Positions 1-9,010 of a DNA stretch of 57,279 bases are shown piece by piece. The stretch's first letter is position 1. The number at the start of each line of letters is the position of its first letter. The translations under genes and the position numbers were made by a program. The stretch spans positions 1 to 57,279 of IMG/VR virus record IMGVR_UViG_3300042309_002674. One strand, given 5' to 3'. The notes under the pieces are model-generated. The model saw only the letters and a program-made list of their open reading frames with translations, was not told the DNA's origin and searched no databases. The DNA is from a virus.

Positions 1-2
1 GT

Positions 3-257
3 CAAAAATTCACCCGCAAGCTCAAGCGAAAAATAAAAACGTGGCGTTCTTCGGCTGAAAGAGTGTTGCGCCGGGTTGCCCATCATGGTCGAGATTTAGG
101 ATGTAGCAGTGTTGTGTTTGGTCATACGCATATGCCAGAACACAAAGTGATTGATGGTATAGAATGCGTCAACTTGGGCTCACAGTGTGATTTACCGGTT
201 AGCTATGCCATAATAGATAGTAATGGCAAAATAAAATTAAAATTTTTGGATAAATAA
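3..257 (+). CDS. Metallophosphoesterase, C-terminal part (5' end outside window)
   Basis: The reading frame is open from the first bases of the window, so the gene begins upstream; the GTG at 63 is probably internal. The visible 84 residues contain FGHTHMP, the GHTH motif that supplies two metal-binding histidines near the end of calcineurin-like phosphoesterases, followed by the usual NLGS turn and a closing beta strand. Enzymes of this superfamily cleave phosphodi- or monoesters with two metal ions; the substrate cannot be inferred from this fragment. The gene ends at a TAA that directly abuts the stop of the convergent fibre gene, with no terminator between them. By eye its base composition is a little less AT-rich than the fibre genes beside it. 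Confidence 0.75.
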   Translation, partial: QKFTRKLKRKIKTWRSSAERVLRRVAHHGRDLGCSSVVFGHTHMPEHKVIDGIECVNLGSQCDLPVSYAIIDSNGKIKLKFLDK

Positions 258-1691
258 TCAGCCCCTTGCAACTGATTGCCTAAAATTAATTACCAGACCA
301 TAATTTCTGTCTTTTACAACAGATCTTTTATTTGTATAAGTTTCATCTGTGAATTGCCAGTACCACGCCATATTCGATAGTGCTGTCCATGATCCCCAAT
401 TCGAGCTAGTTCCAAATGACGGAATTCCGATAACGCTTTTTGAAAGAAGAATGGTATCTGTGCTCATTGTTGAAACTGGAAATATAAACATTCCTGCAAT
501 TGGCCCATCAGAGCTTGGATTATTAGCTGGATACAAAATTGTAGCTTCTCTAGACACCACCCCATTGACAGGTGTTAATTCTGAAGTACCCAATGGGTTT
601 AAAGATCCACCAGCGGTGGCCGTGCTTACATACGGAAGATTATCATACCATGGAATCTGCCCACCTGGTCCTCCCAAATAAGTCAAAGTAAAATTCGAAC
701 CAACGGATGGGAAGTCAAAATTTTCGGATGGACTAGTTGAGCCTCTTAAAAAGAGCGCGCCAAGACCTCCGCCGCCAACTGCACTATTAGCTACATCTAT
801 AGCTCCACGGCCAATAAGTGACCATGGAATTTCTGGATGTGTTTCATTTGCAAATCTACTATTTATTCCGCCGCTGTAATTATCATCATAACGAAATCCT
901 GCACCGTCAAAAATACTAGACCATTGACCAATCAATCTCAATCTACCCCAAGCATCAAATCCATTATTTGATAGGCCAATAGGCACTGTGCCAGCAGTGG
1001 TTAGCGCTGGTATGGTAATTTTTATTGTATAATAAAGTCTTAAAAATTGAAACTCTGTTAGAGTTACAGCTTCTGGAAGAACAAATCTAGAAATAAGAGC
1101 AACGTTAGTGCTAAATGTACCCTGTGAACCCTTTGCCTGATCACCGCTTCCGATACCAGATGAAGAACTGGCAGATATTCCTATTTCACGAACGGTTTTT
1201 GTTTCGCTAGCAGCTAAAGCTGCAAAATCCCAAACCCGTGTCATAGTTCTCACACCATTACCAAAATCATTTGTCATTGGTGATGTATTTTCATCAATAT
1301 TTGCTGCTAAACGTTTAGTCCAATATATTTCATTATCCGTACCCCTTAAAAAGGTATTGTTGGTGCTAAATGGATCAGCCGCACTATCACCAAAATAGGC
1401 AGAATGGATAATTCCTTTGGAAGCAATTCCGTTAGTGGTTGGCGAATAACCGCCAATACTTCCAGCGCCATCACCCTGAAATGCGACTGGGCCAATACCC
1501 ATGCTTCCATAAGTTCCATTAAAAATGTTTAACCCCCTATCCTGAATTAGATTTTTTCTCCATTTGTCACCGAGTGGTTTTTTAACAGAACCATTTGGAC
1601 AAACTACTTCAATTTTCCATTCACCATTTATTCCAATACGATTTTCTATTTCACTTTCCGAATAAACGCGTTTTAATATATTTAAAGACAT
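258..1691 (-). CDS. Virion adhesin/fibre protein, backbone family A (paralogue 1)
   Basis: 477 residues, function not assigned by a named family. It shares a backbone with the proteins at 9011-11047 and 11047-12162. The shared parts are an N-terminal strand pattern (EWKIEVV, then PLG and NLIQDRGLN at about residues 24-56), a central SRFVLPEAVTLTEF and LRLYY block followed by GRLRLIGQW and IFDG, and a C-terminal W-x-W-x-F element ending in NFRQSVARG. No signal peptide or membrane segment is seen. The location at the end of a run of tail-fibre-like genes suggests a host-binding or baseplate-decorating protein (inference). The start has a good ribosome-binding site, AAGGAA, nine bases upstream, and a TGTATATATAA element before that. 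Confidence 0.7.
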   Translation of the reverse strand: MSLNILKRVYSESEIENRIGINGEWKIEVVCPNGSVKKPLGDKWRKNLIQDRGLNIFNGTYGSMGIGPVAFQGDGAGSIGGYSPTTNGIASKGIIHSAYFGDSAADPFSTNNTFLRGTDNEIYWTKRLAANIDENTSPMTNDFGNGVRTMTRVWDFAALAASETKTVREIGISASSSSGIGSGDQAKGSQGTFSTNVALISRFVLPEAVTLTEFQFLRLYYTIKITIPALTTAGTVPIGLSNNGFDAWGRLRLIGQWSSIFDGAGFRYDDNYSGGINSRFANETHPEIPWSLIGRGAIDVANSAVGGGGLGALFLRGSTSPSENFDFPSVGSNFTLTYLGGPGGQIPWYDNLPYVSTATAGGSLNPLGTSELTPVNGVVSREATILYPANNPSSDGPIAGMFIFPVSTMSTDTILLSKSVIGIPSFGTSSNWGSWTALSNMAWYWQFTDETYTNKRSVVKDRNYGLVINFRQSVARG

Positions 1692-1707
1692 AATGTTGTT
1701 TTCCTTA

Positions 1708-1718
1708 TTATATATACA
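1708..1718 (-). promoter_or_regulatory. Candidate late-promoter element (TGTATATATAA)
   Basis: A variant of the TGTAAT-type element found before many clusters in this window. On the minus strand it lies 16 bases upstream of the AAGGAA-ATG start of the gene ending at 258. It is the loosest match of the set. Confidence 0.3.
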
Positions 1719-1751
1719 TTTTTTATTTTGTAAATTTATTTTTAAATCATT

Positions 1752-4700
1752 TTAATTTATATAATTTTTAATGCCGCTCAAATAGTCAATAATTCTATTT
1801 TCATAATCTTTTAAGATATCCACGTTTATACCGATAGAATACATTGCAATTCGCGCATCGCTATAACCCTCTGGGGTGGCAGCGCCATCACCAGTAGGAT
1901 TATTTGCAAAAACATATATATTTGATGCTTGCGCGCCATTTTCTATATAAACAAATGCTGTTTCTGATACGTATGTGTTTCTAGCAACCCAAACACCAGT
2001 ATTAAATCTTGAGGTTATCATAAGTCCGGTTGTTGGGACAAAATTGCCATAATTTGCGATTCCGCTTGCTCTTGATTTTTGGAATAAAGTGTTACTACCG
2101 CTTGCATATATTGCGCTAGATCCAGTGATAGATTGTATACCAGCCCCAATATAATATTGATTGGCTGAAGTTCCAGTTCTCGTTATATAAACAGCCATAT
2201 GCTGCGACCCAGTAGTTTCTTGATTTAAATTATGTGCAGTGTCAATGTATTTTGAAGATCCGTCTCCCAAAAGACCACTCAATCTGCTATAATCGCCGCT
2301 CACAAAATTATAAGAAATTCCAGTTTTGCCATTATTTTTGAGTGGTATAAATATTCCAGAATGAGTTCTTGGTCCAGCCATTAAACATCCGTCTGTTATT
2401 TTATCCCAAACATTATCAGTTTTTAATCCAGATATTAGTTTATCAATCTCAATACGAACTCCACTTTCTAATTTTTGTCCTTCGTACGATTCTAATCTTA
2501 AAATATAATCTAGCGAAGCTGAATCAAAGCCAGAAAGTATTGCATCCTCACCGGTATTAGTGAAATATGTAAGTCCGATAATTTCAGGATTTGCGCCAGT
2601 TATTAAACTGTCTCCAGTTACAAATGTTCCGCTTTGAATTGCGTATGCGAATTTAAATCCAGACAAGTATGTAATTCCAGTTATCTCCGGTATCACGCCG
2701 GTAAAAATAAAATCACCACTATTAAATACTATATTATTACCACCATACTGTATAGCCAAAATTGTAGGAACGAAATGTAAAGGATCTCCAAACAATAGTG
2801 GAGATTTTCCTGTAGTGATTAATCCAGAAATAACCCCAAGTCCAGTGCTCTGATTATAAACCCCAGAAAAACCACTTCCGTTTGTAAAATTAAAATCAAT
2901 ATTAATTTCATTTAAGAATGGCGTTGTGAATTGGGCAAATCCTGAAAATCCAGAAAATATACCAGATTCTTCAAAGTAATACTTTGATCCTATAAATCCA
3001 GTTTGCATTCCGGTACCGGAAATGGCACCATTAATTCCGCTAAAGCCAGAACTTAAAACAAAAAATCCAGAAAACAATCCACCATTGGCAAATTCAGGCT
3101 CATCATTAAATCCTGTTAAATTTATATATTGAAAATTATTAACAGACCCTATAAATCCAGTAAAGATACCAATACCGTACTCGTTAGGAGTTAAAGTTTG
3201 AGGATCTATTATGGCGCCAGAAAATCCACTATAACCAACAAAAAAACCACTATACTCGTATCCGTAATTTGAATTTGCAATTTCTGTATTTTCAAATCCA
3301 TTAAAAGCCCCAGTAAAATTTATAATATTTTTTGATCCTATAAGACCGGTCATTGAACCTATTACTGTGTTTGCAAATGGACCAGGGCTAATTTCAACAA
3401 AGCCACTATTACCATCAAACGTTATGGGTATTGGGTCATTGTTTTCATCTAAAATCGGATCACCATCTTCATCCAATAATTGGGAGAAAAATCCCGTATA
3501 TTTAAAACCAATATTTTCATCAAATCCATAAAGCCCACTAAACCCAGAAAATTCTCCAGATCCTGTCGGGAAATATAATTCTATAATATCTTCAGTTTCT
3601 GCCGGATTGGAAAAATCATTTTGTATAAAAATTCCACTATATAAACCATCTATTGGATTATTTTTATAAAAACCTGAAAAGTAGTCGCCGCTTTTTATGC
3701 CAATTAAAAATCCAGTTACTCCAATTGCTTCTATATCTTTATTTGGTAAAAAATTATATTGCATATTTTCATAAAAATATCCGCTAGAGCCTGTTAAAGA
3801 ATTATTATCAAAGCCAGAAAATATACCATTATCAAAACGATAACCACTTATATACCCGATTATTGGTTCGGGTATTAATTTAATTTTTGGAAACTTATAA
3901 ACGTTATTATTGATAAAATAACCACTAGAATACAATTCGGAGAATTCATTAAATGGTAAAAATTTATTACTGCTACTTTGTATACCGCTAACATAGCCAA
4001 TTACTTTTTCTTGAAACACTCTTCGTTTTGGTGGAAAAAATTCTTGACCAGAAATATTTCCATTACTACTTATTAAATAAAATCCACTTGTCCCACTTTC
4101 ATTTTGCTCAGTAAATCTTGAAAAAGAAAAATTTCCAAAACTGTCCACTTGTCCTATTCCGCTCACAAATCCAACAACACCCCTATTATAATAACTGCCA
4201 AAAACTGGAGGGTATATGCTTTGAAGACCAACATTAAAGCCAACACTAACAACTTCGCCTCTTGGCTCTAAAATATCAGCCCTTTCTGGCGATCTAAGCT
4301 CACCAGTAACCGAGTTAACTAATGTATATGTCCATCTTCCGTAGTCTATATAGGATCCGCTATATATTGTTGCGGAAAATTTTAATATATCATCATAATC
4401 ACTATATGTTTTATACGAAACTGGCGTTGTATAATCATAATAATTTATTGATTTTATATATCCACTACAAGAAAAATTATCGCTAAATATATTTCCAACA
4501 GCAAAGTTTGTTTCTAAATTTTGCACAGGTCGCACTTTAATTCCAATCGCCTCTGCCATATTTTCAGCTATGTCTTTTGCTTTATGGGTGTAATCACCTT
4601 GCAATATTAAAACTCCTGCGCATAAATGATCTAATCCTTCTAAATCATAAATTGCTACGCTGTCATTTTTTACGCCAGCACCAATTACCATTCTTTGTGG

Positions 4701-5597
4701 AAATAAATTATTTATATAAATACCAGAAGTTTTGGTATCACGGGCTTGTATGGTATATTTTGGATCTGGAAATCTACCAGTTAAAATTCTGTAATCTTTT
4801 CCAAAAAATGATCTGATGGAATAGTTGTTTTTTTTATATACAGTATTTATACAAACAAATTTATTTTCATTGTTATCTATTTCATAGAATGAAACTGGTG
4901 GCGGTGTATAATTTGCTATGCCAGTACCAACTTCTCTTCCGGTATTTTGAGTAAAAACATTGTATTTTTCAGCTTGTGATGCTGAAAAATCTACTTGATA
5001 ACCCTTTTTATCACCCCCATATATTTCATCATATATATATGTGGTTCCAACGGTTCTGAAATCACTTGTAGAAAATTCAGGAGCAATTACTCCAAAATTA
5101 TCAACAGAATCATCAAACCAATAATATGGACAAGTCTGGCCCGGCCTATAAAGGCTTGTTTCATTTTTTGGCCTATTATGTTTTAAAAAATAAAAAACAG
5201 AAGTTTCATTTCTTCTAAATTGGAACTTATCATCAGTTCTAACTTTTCCAGAAAAGTCTATAAGACCGACTGTTTTGAATCTTCTCCTTCCAACTACCAA
5301 ATCAGACCCAAGATTTATTCCGCTTTCTGTCCATTGTGCAATTTCTGGAAAAAAAACTGGCGCTCCAGAAGCCATATCGCCAATCCCAAATGCATAATTT
5401 CCTTTTCCTATATTTTGCGCAGACCTAAGTGGATAAAATGCAAAAATATCATTACTGTCGCGTGTTATAGAAGATATATATTTAACAAAATTATTTAACC
5501 TACTTGAAGATTCTGTATTAAAATATGTATCTCCTGATCCTGTAACTCTTAATATAAAATCATTAAGAAGTGGATGCGTTATGTTTTCAATTAACAT
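1752..5597 (-). CDS. Giant repeat-rich tail fibre with lectin-like ends
   Basis: 1,281 residues. The first ~350 residues open with HPLLNDFILRV and a FYPLRS block, resembling the start of the concanavalin-like family members at 8143 and 12164. Residues from about 430 to 1000 are a Gly/Ser/Phe-rich tract built from three recurring modules: GF(I/V)SGF...SGYFI...FP, then FSGFSG...GF.YTGF, then G.MTG(I/L)IG.(K/R)N. The last ~230 residues look like a second LamG/concanavalin-type domain (DNVWDKI, AGPRTHSG, a GDYSRLSGLLGDGSSKYI-like strand, then SDARIAMYSIG near the end). The likely role is a long fibre or adhesin with sugar-binding ends (inference). It follows the gene at 5609 after 11 bases, in one transcription unit. 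Repeats are divergent at DNA level, arguing against a sequencing artefact. Confidence 0.7.
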   Translation of the reverse strand: MLIENITHPLLNDFILRVTGSGDTYFNTESSSRLNNFVKYISSITRDSNDIFAFYPLRSAQNIGKGNYAFGIGDMASGAPVFFPEIAQWTESGINLGSDLVVGRRRFKTVGLIDFSGKVRTDDKFQFRRNETSVFYFLKHNRPKNETSLYRPGQTCPYYWFDDSVDNFGVIAPEFSTSDFRTVGTTYIYDEIYGGDKKGYQVDFSASQAEKYNVFTQNTGREVGTGIANYTPPPVSFYEIDNNENKFVCINTVYKKNNYSIRSFFGKDYRILTGRFPDPKYTIQARDTKTSGIYINNLFPQRMVIGAGVKNDSVAIYDLEGLDHLCAGVLILQGDYTHKAKDIAENMAEAIGIKVRPVQNLETNFAVGNIFSDNFSCSGYIKSINYYDYTTPVSYKTYSDYDDILKFSATIYSGSYIDYGRWTYTLVNSVTGELRSPERADILEPRGEVVSVGFNVGLQSIYPPVFGSYYNRGVVGFVSGIGQVDSFGNFSFSRFTEQNESGTSGFYLISSNGNISGQEFFPPKRRVFQEKVIGYVSGIQSSSNKFLPFNEFSELYSSGYFINNNVYKFPKIKLIPEPIIGYISGYRFDNGIFSGFDNNSLTGSSGYFYENMQYNFLPNKDIEAIGVTGFLIGIKSGDYFSGFYKNNPIDGLYSGIFIQNDFSNPAETEDIIELYFPTGSGEFSGFSGLYGFDENIGFKYTGFFSQLLDEDGDPILDENNDPIPITFDGNSGFVEISPGPFANTVIGSMTGLIGSKNIINFTGAFNGFENTEIANSNYGYEYSGFFVGYSGFSGAIIDPQTLTPNEYGIGIFTGFIGSVNNFQYINLTGFNDEPEFANGGLFSGFFVLSSGFSGINGAISGTGMQTGFIGSKYYFEESGIFSGFSGFAQFTTPFLNEINIDFNFTNGSGFSGVYNQSTGLGVISGLITTGKSPLLFGDPLHFVPTILAIQYGGNNIVFNSGDFIFTGVIPEITGITYLSGFKFAYAIQSGTFVTGDSLITGANPEIIGLTYFTNTGEDAILSGFDSASLDYILRLESYEGQKLESGVRIEIDKLISGLKTDNVWDKITDGCLMAGPRTHSGIFIPLKNNGKTGISYNFVSGDYSRLSGLLGDGSSKYIDTAHNLNQETTGSQHMAVYITRTGTSANQYYIGAGIQSITGSSAIYASGSNTLFQKSRASGIANYGNFVPTTGLMITSRFNTGVWVARNTYVSETAFVYIENGAQASNIYVFANNPTGDGAATPEGYSDARIAMYSIGINVDILKDYENRIIDYLSGIKNYIN

Positions 5598-5608
5598 ATA
5601 CAGGTATT

Positions 5609-8134
5609 TTATTCGTAGTAACCAAAAAGTACGATATTAATATCAGATATGCCAGATAAAGGATTATATATATCTATACCTATTCTATTATTCCAAGGGG
5701 CATTGAAACCAATATTAAAAGACTCATTGTATAACTGCCCAGTTTTTAATCCAAACTTTGGACCTATTACTTTATTACCATTTTTATCCTTGTGATAAAA
5801 GTTTCCAGTAAATGATCCTGAATATGGAGTATTTCTATAACCTATAATCCCAGTCATTATTCCAGTTCCATATTCTTTTGTTACAAAATTTACATTTCTC
5901 CAACCCACGTATCCAGTTATAATTCCAGATCCTGAGTTTATAAATGTATCTCCAATAAAATTATTACCTATATATGGGTATGGTCCAAAACCTGTGTATA
6001 AAAACCCTAAGTTATTGTTAAATCCTGAAAATCCAGTAAACCCAGAAAACATACTTCCGGTTGGAAAAAAGCTTTTTTGATTTCCTGTTATAAAACCACT
6101 AGAGCCTGTAATTTGATTAAATTCGTAAAATTCACCAAATACGTTTTTAAATCCACTGATAAATCCAACAATATATTCTTTTACTACGCCAGTAAATCCA
6201 ATTCCGCTAAATCCACTTGTTGAAGGATAAAACCCGCTATAAGAATATCCATATTTTGTAAACGAAGGGTTATTGTCAAATTTGGGGAATTTATAATACT
6301 TAGGATCAAATGTTCCGCTTGGAAACATATAAGTATTATTATCTATAAAATATCCACTTATTCCCGAAGTATTTTCCGCAAGACCTGACATGATTTGAAA
6401 ATTGTATAAAGCATTTGCTCTCGAAAATCCTGTGATATCTTGCCTTCCGCTAACATTTCTTTTTCCTACACCACCAATCCATTGGCCCGTATAGCCAGCA
6501 CCATCAAAAATAAGGCCGGAAAAAAAGTCTTCATTGATGTCGAAATGCATACCAGTATACTCAAAGCCAAGTCCAATATCTATACCAGGTCTTCCAGAAA
6601 ATCCCGAAAATGGTATAAATATATTTGCTCCACCAATAATTCCAGTCATTATTCCGTCTGTATTATTTGTGGCACCATTTAATCCGGAAAATCCACTACC
6701 TAATGGAAATGAAAATCCGGTATAGTAAGATGAATAACCGCTACCGGTATAAATACCATACATTTTATCAAAGCCGGTATATCCCATTGTTGGAAAAAAT
6801 ATTTTAATATAATCTGATAGAGTATTTATAAAATAACCGCTAGAATTTCCTATTGAAAATTGGTTAGAACCATTCATGAATCCGCTCACAAAACCTATTA
6901 TAGGGTAATAAATAGGGCGATCTGCTGGGAAAAAATATTTTTCTCCATTAATAAAATATCCACTTGATCCAACCACGAAACCACTTAAATCTAGCCTGAA
7001 TATTCCAGTATCTATTCCTCTATATGGATCGTAATCATCATGATAAAATACCCCAGAGCCAGAAACTCCGGTCGTAATTCTCGATAATCTTACAAAGCCG
7101 CCATATTGATTTAAATATCCACTCAAAAATCCAGAAACTTTTTCTGGGAATGCTCCACTTCTCCACCCTATGTTTTGCAATATCTCTCCGGAACCAAAAT
7201 TTATATTGTTGTAGCCACTGTATATGCCCACAGAAAATATACCATTTGATGATATTTGAAATCCGGTATATTGAAATCCGGAAATAGAAGAAAAACCAGG
7301 CTGCCCAGAAAATCCAGAAAATATTGCTGTTGCTGGAAAATTGATTTTGTTATTATTTAAAATATAACCACTCCAGTTACTTATATCAATTTGATTTTCG
7401 CATGGATTACATGGTGTTTTTAGAATTGAAAGTGACTGTGCATAAATAGGCACAGGACTTACAAACCCACTTATATATCCGGTTACTTGTTCGGCAAACG
7501 TTAATTGACCAATTCCAGTATTACTGCAATAAACGCCGAAGCCGCTAAAAACAGAATCCCATTGGTTGTATTCTTCGTGTATATTTTCTGAAAAAATTGG
7601 TATATTTTTTGCGTAAAAGTTTATCTGTTTTGGCATCCGATCAAAATGTGCCGCTGCTGGAAAATACCCTAATAAGTGAACAGACAATGAGCGCATGTCT
7701 TCCGGAGCATTGTAAATATTTAAACCTATTATACTGTTTTTTTCAACCTTGTAATTGATTTCGGTGTGCTGTATTATTTGTTCTGGGGCCAATTCAAAAT
7801 TAGCAAATACAGTGGTATTAATTGATGAAGATGCTGGTCTTTGATAAAATCCTCCAAAAAAATTCTCTGTTCCTGTGGTGGGGTGACTGCACGTTACAAG
7901 AAGCCCCGTGGCCATAAAAAAATCATTTAAATATGTTTCATTTAAATATTGTCCCTCTTGTGGCCATTGCGAATAAAATGAAATCGGCGCATATCCTTTT
8001 ATGAAAAATCGATCTGATAATTGAATACCAGAACTATTTTTTATAAGATTATTGTTGATATATAGACTGCCATTTGAAGCAGTTAGCATATCACCATTGA
8101 GGTTAATATTTTCTATTGAAAAAACGCTTGCCAT
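5609..8134 (-). CDS. Repeat-rich tail fibre flanked by a duplicated beta domain
   Basis: 841 residues. Residues ~63-158 and ~773-841 are two copies of one domain: G-x-FY-x-(R/K) early, then (I/V)IG-x-(D/N)IYN...L...LFGYY. The same domain occurs twice more in the plus-strand gene at 22885. Between the copies lies ~600 residues of SGF-type cassettes such as GFSGQPGFSSISGFQYTGF and GFISGF...SGYFI...FP. There is a Cys pair (CNPCEN) near residue 243 and a further single Cys. No membrane segment. The architecture suits a homotrimeric or beta-solenoid fibre (inference). The start ATG lies just behind the stop of the upstream gene. Confidence 0.7.
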   Translation of the reverse strand: MASVFSIENINLNGDMLTASNGSLYINNNLIKNSSGIQLSDRFFIKGYAPISFYSQWPQEGQYLNETYLNDFFMATGLLVTCSHPTTGTENFFGGFYQRPASSSINTTVFANFELAPEQIIQHTEINYKVEKNSIIGLNIYNAPEDMRSLSVHLLGYFPAAAHFDRMPKQINFYAKNIPIFSENIHEEYNQWDSVFSGFGVYCSNTGIGQLTFAEQVTGYISGFVSPVPIYAQSLSILKTPCNPCENQIDISNWSGYILNNNKINFPATAIFSGFSGQPGFSSISGFQYTGFQISSNGIFSVGIYSGYNNINFGSGEILQNIGWRSGAFPEKVSGFLSGYLNQYGGFVRLSRITTGVSGSGVFYHDDYDPYRGIDTGIFRLDLSGFVVGSSGYFINGEKYFFPADRPIYYPIIGFVSGFMNGSNQFSIGNSSGYFINTLSDYIKIFFPTMGYTGFDKMYGIYTGSGYSSYYTGFSFPLGSGFSGLNGATNNTDGIMTGIIGGANIFIPFSGFSGRPGIDIGLGFEYTGMHFDINEDFFSGLIFDGAGYTGQWIGGVGKRNVSGRQDITGFSRANALYNFQIMSGLAENTSGISGYFIDNNTYMFPSGTFDPKYYKFPKFDNNPSFTKYGYSYSGFYPSTSGFSGIGFTGVVKEYIVGFISGFKNVFGEFYEFNQITGSSGFITGNQKSFFPTGSMFSGFTGFSGFNNNLGFLYTGFGPYPYIGNNFIGDTFINSGSGIITGYVGWRNVNFVTKEYGTGIMTGIIGYRNTPYSGSFTGNFYHKDKNGNKVIGPKFGLKTGQLYNESFNIGFNAPWNNRIGIDIYNPLSGISDINIVLFGYYE

Positions 8135-8136
8135 GA

Positions 8137-8147
8137 TTTTTATTACA
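8137..8147 (-). promoter_or_regulatory. Candidate late-promoter element overlapping a stop codon
   Basis: The minus strand reads TGTAATAAAAATCATGG. The TAA inside the element is the stop codon of the gene 8143-9009 and the ATG is the start of the gene at 8134. It matches the TGTAATA core seen elsewhere, but could be a chance result of a CTG-TAA gene end. Confidence 0.3.
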
Positions 8148-9009
8148 GTGCTGACCTTCCCATTGCCGCCTGAAATGTTTCCACTATTTTATTAAAGTTA
8201 TATATATCATTTTCTGTTAAACCATACCCAATGCTTGCAAAACTTAAATTTGCTCTTAAACAGTCATTATTAGCAGTGTTATCATAGCCATTTCCAAAAA
8301 TTGTCAGCGTTCTCTGGTTATATGTATGAATTTCAGTTGGGAGTAATGGAAATTGTGATCCAAAAATTGTTCCATTTAAATAGCATTTTGCATTTTTTAA
8401 AAGATTGCTAGAATTGTTTGCTATAATAAATCCTTTACCAGATAAACTATTATCAGCCATATTTTGATATGTCATGCCAAATCCGCCTTTGTCATTTAAG
8501 ATATTATAAACGTAACCTATTATTCCGCTATTTTTATTAAAATTAATCTCCATCGCACCAACATCTCTTATTGGCATTAATCTTTTTCTAGTATTAACAC
8601 CTATTAACCTACCAGAGCCTACCGTATTTGATATTTCAGTTCTCGTATATGCGCTCATATGTACATTTTTAAAATTTGAAAGCATTGTTAGCGGTATTCT
8701 TGTGTCCCCATATCCTCCACTTCCATTAGCACCAAAATTATTAAATGTTACAGATCCAGCCCAAGATATTTTATATTTTAGTGGATCTATTAAATTTAAA
8801 CTATTTTTTTCAAGATTTGATCCTCCAGCAAATGGGTAAACTGCTATAAATTTATTCCATAAATTATTTTCATACAAGGCGTTAACAAGTTCTGTTATGG
8901 CGCCTATTTGGTTAGTTGGTAAAGTTTCAACCCCTATTTGTTTTAAATACTGATTGGCTACAAGAATAAACTTGTGCTTTTCAGATGATCTCTGGTTTGG
9001 AAAAATCAT
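8143..9009 (-). CDS. Concanavalin/LamG-like virion protein (paralogue of 12164-13363)
   Basis: 288 residues. It begins with a helical N-terminus and a LWNKFIAVYPFAGG block (about residues 50-65), continues with SLNLIDP and a W-x-G strand pattern, and ends with SFASIGYGL and IVETFQAAMGRSAL. The protein at 12164-13363 has the same order of blocks (LWDKFKAIYPFVGK, SLNLKN, FASVGYS, IVQEFQRILGREV), so the two are clearly related. I recognise this as a lectin-like jelly-roll type often seen in phage tail adhesins, but do not know a precise family name. It sits between two repeat-bearing fibre genes, two bases from the upstream one. Confidence 0.65.
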   Translation of the reverse strand: MIFPNQRSSEKHKFILVANQYLKQIGVETLPTNQIGAITELVNALYENNLWNKFIAVYPFAGGSNLEKNSLNLIDPLKYKISWAGSVTFNNFGANGSGGYGDTRIPLTMLSNFKNVHMSAYTRTEISNTVGSGRLIGVNTRKRLMPIRDVGAMEINFNKNSGIIGYVYNILNDKGGFGMTYQNMADNSLSGKGFIIANNSSNLLKNAKCYLNGTIFGSQFPLLPTEIHTYNQRTLTIFGNGYDNTANNDCLRANLSFASIGYGLTENDIYNFNKIVETFQAAMGRSAL

Positions 9010-9010
9010 A

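Noticed and set aside
1752-8134. Possible CRISPR-like or tandem DNA repeat array
   Set aside because: The recurring short strings come from Gly/Ser/Phe codons of protein repeats. Unit length and sequence vary and there are no constant direct repeats with unique spacers.
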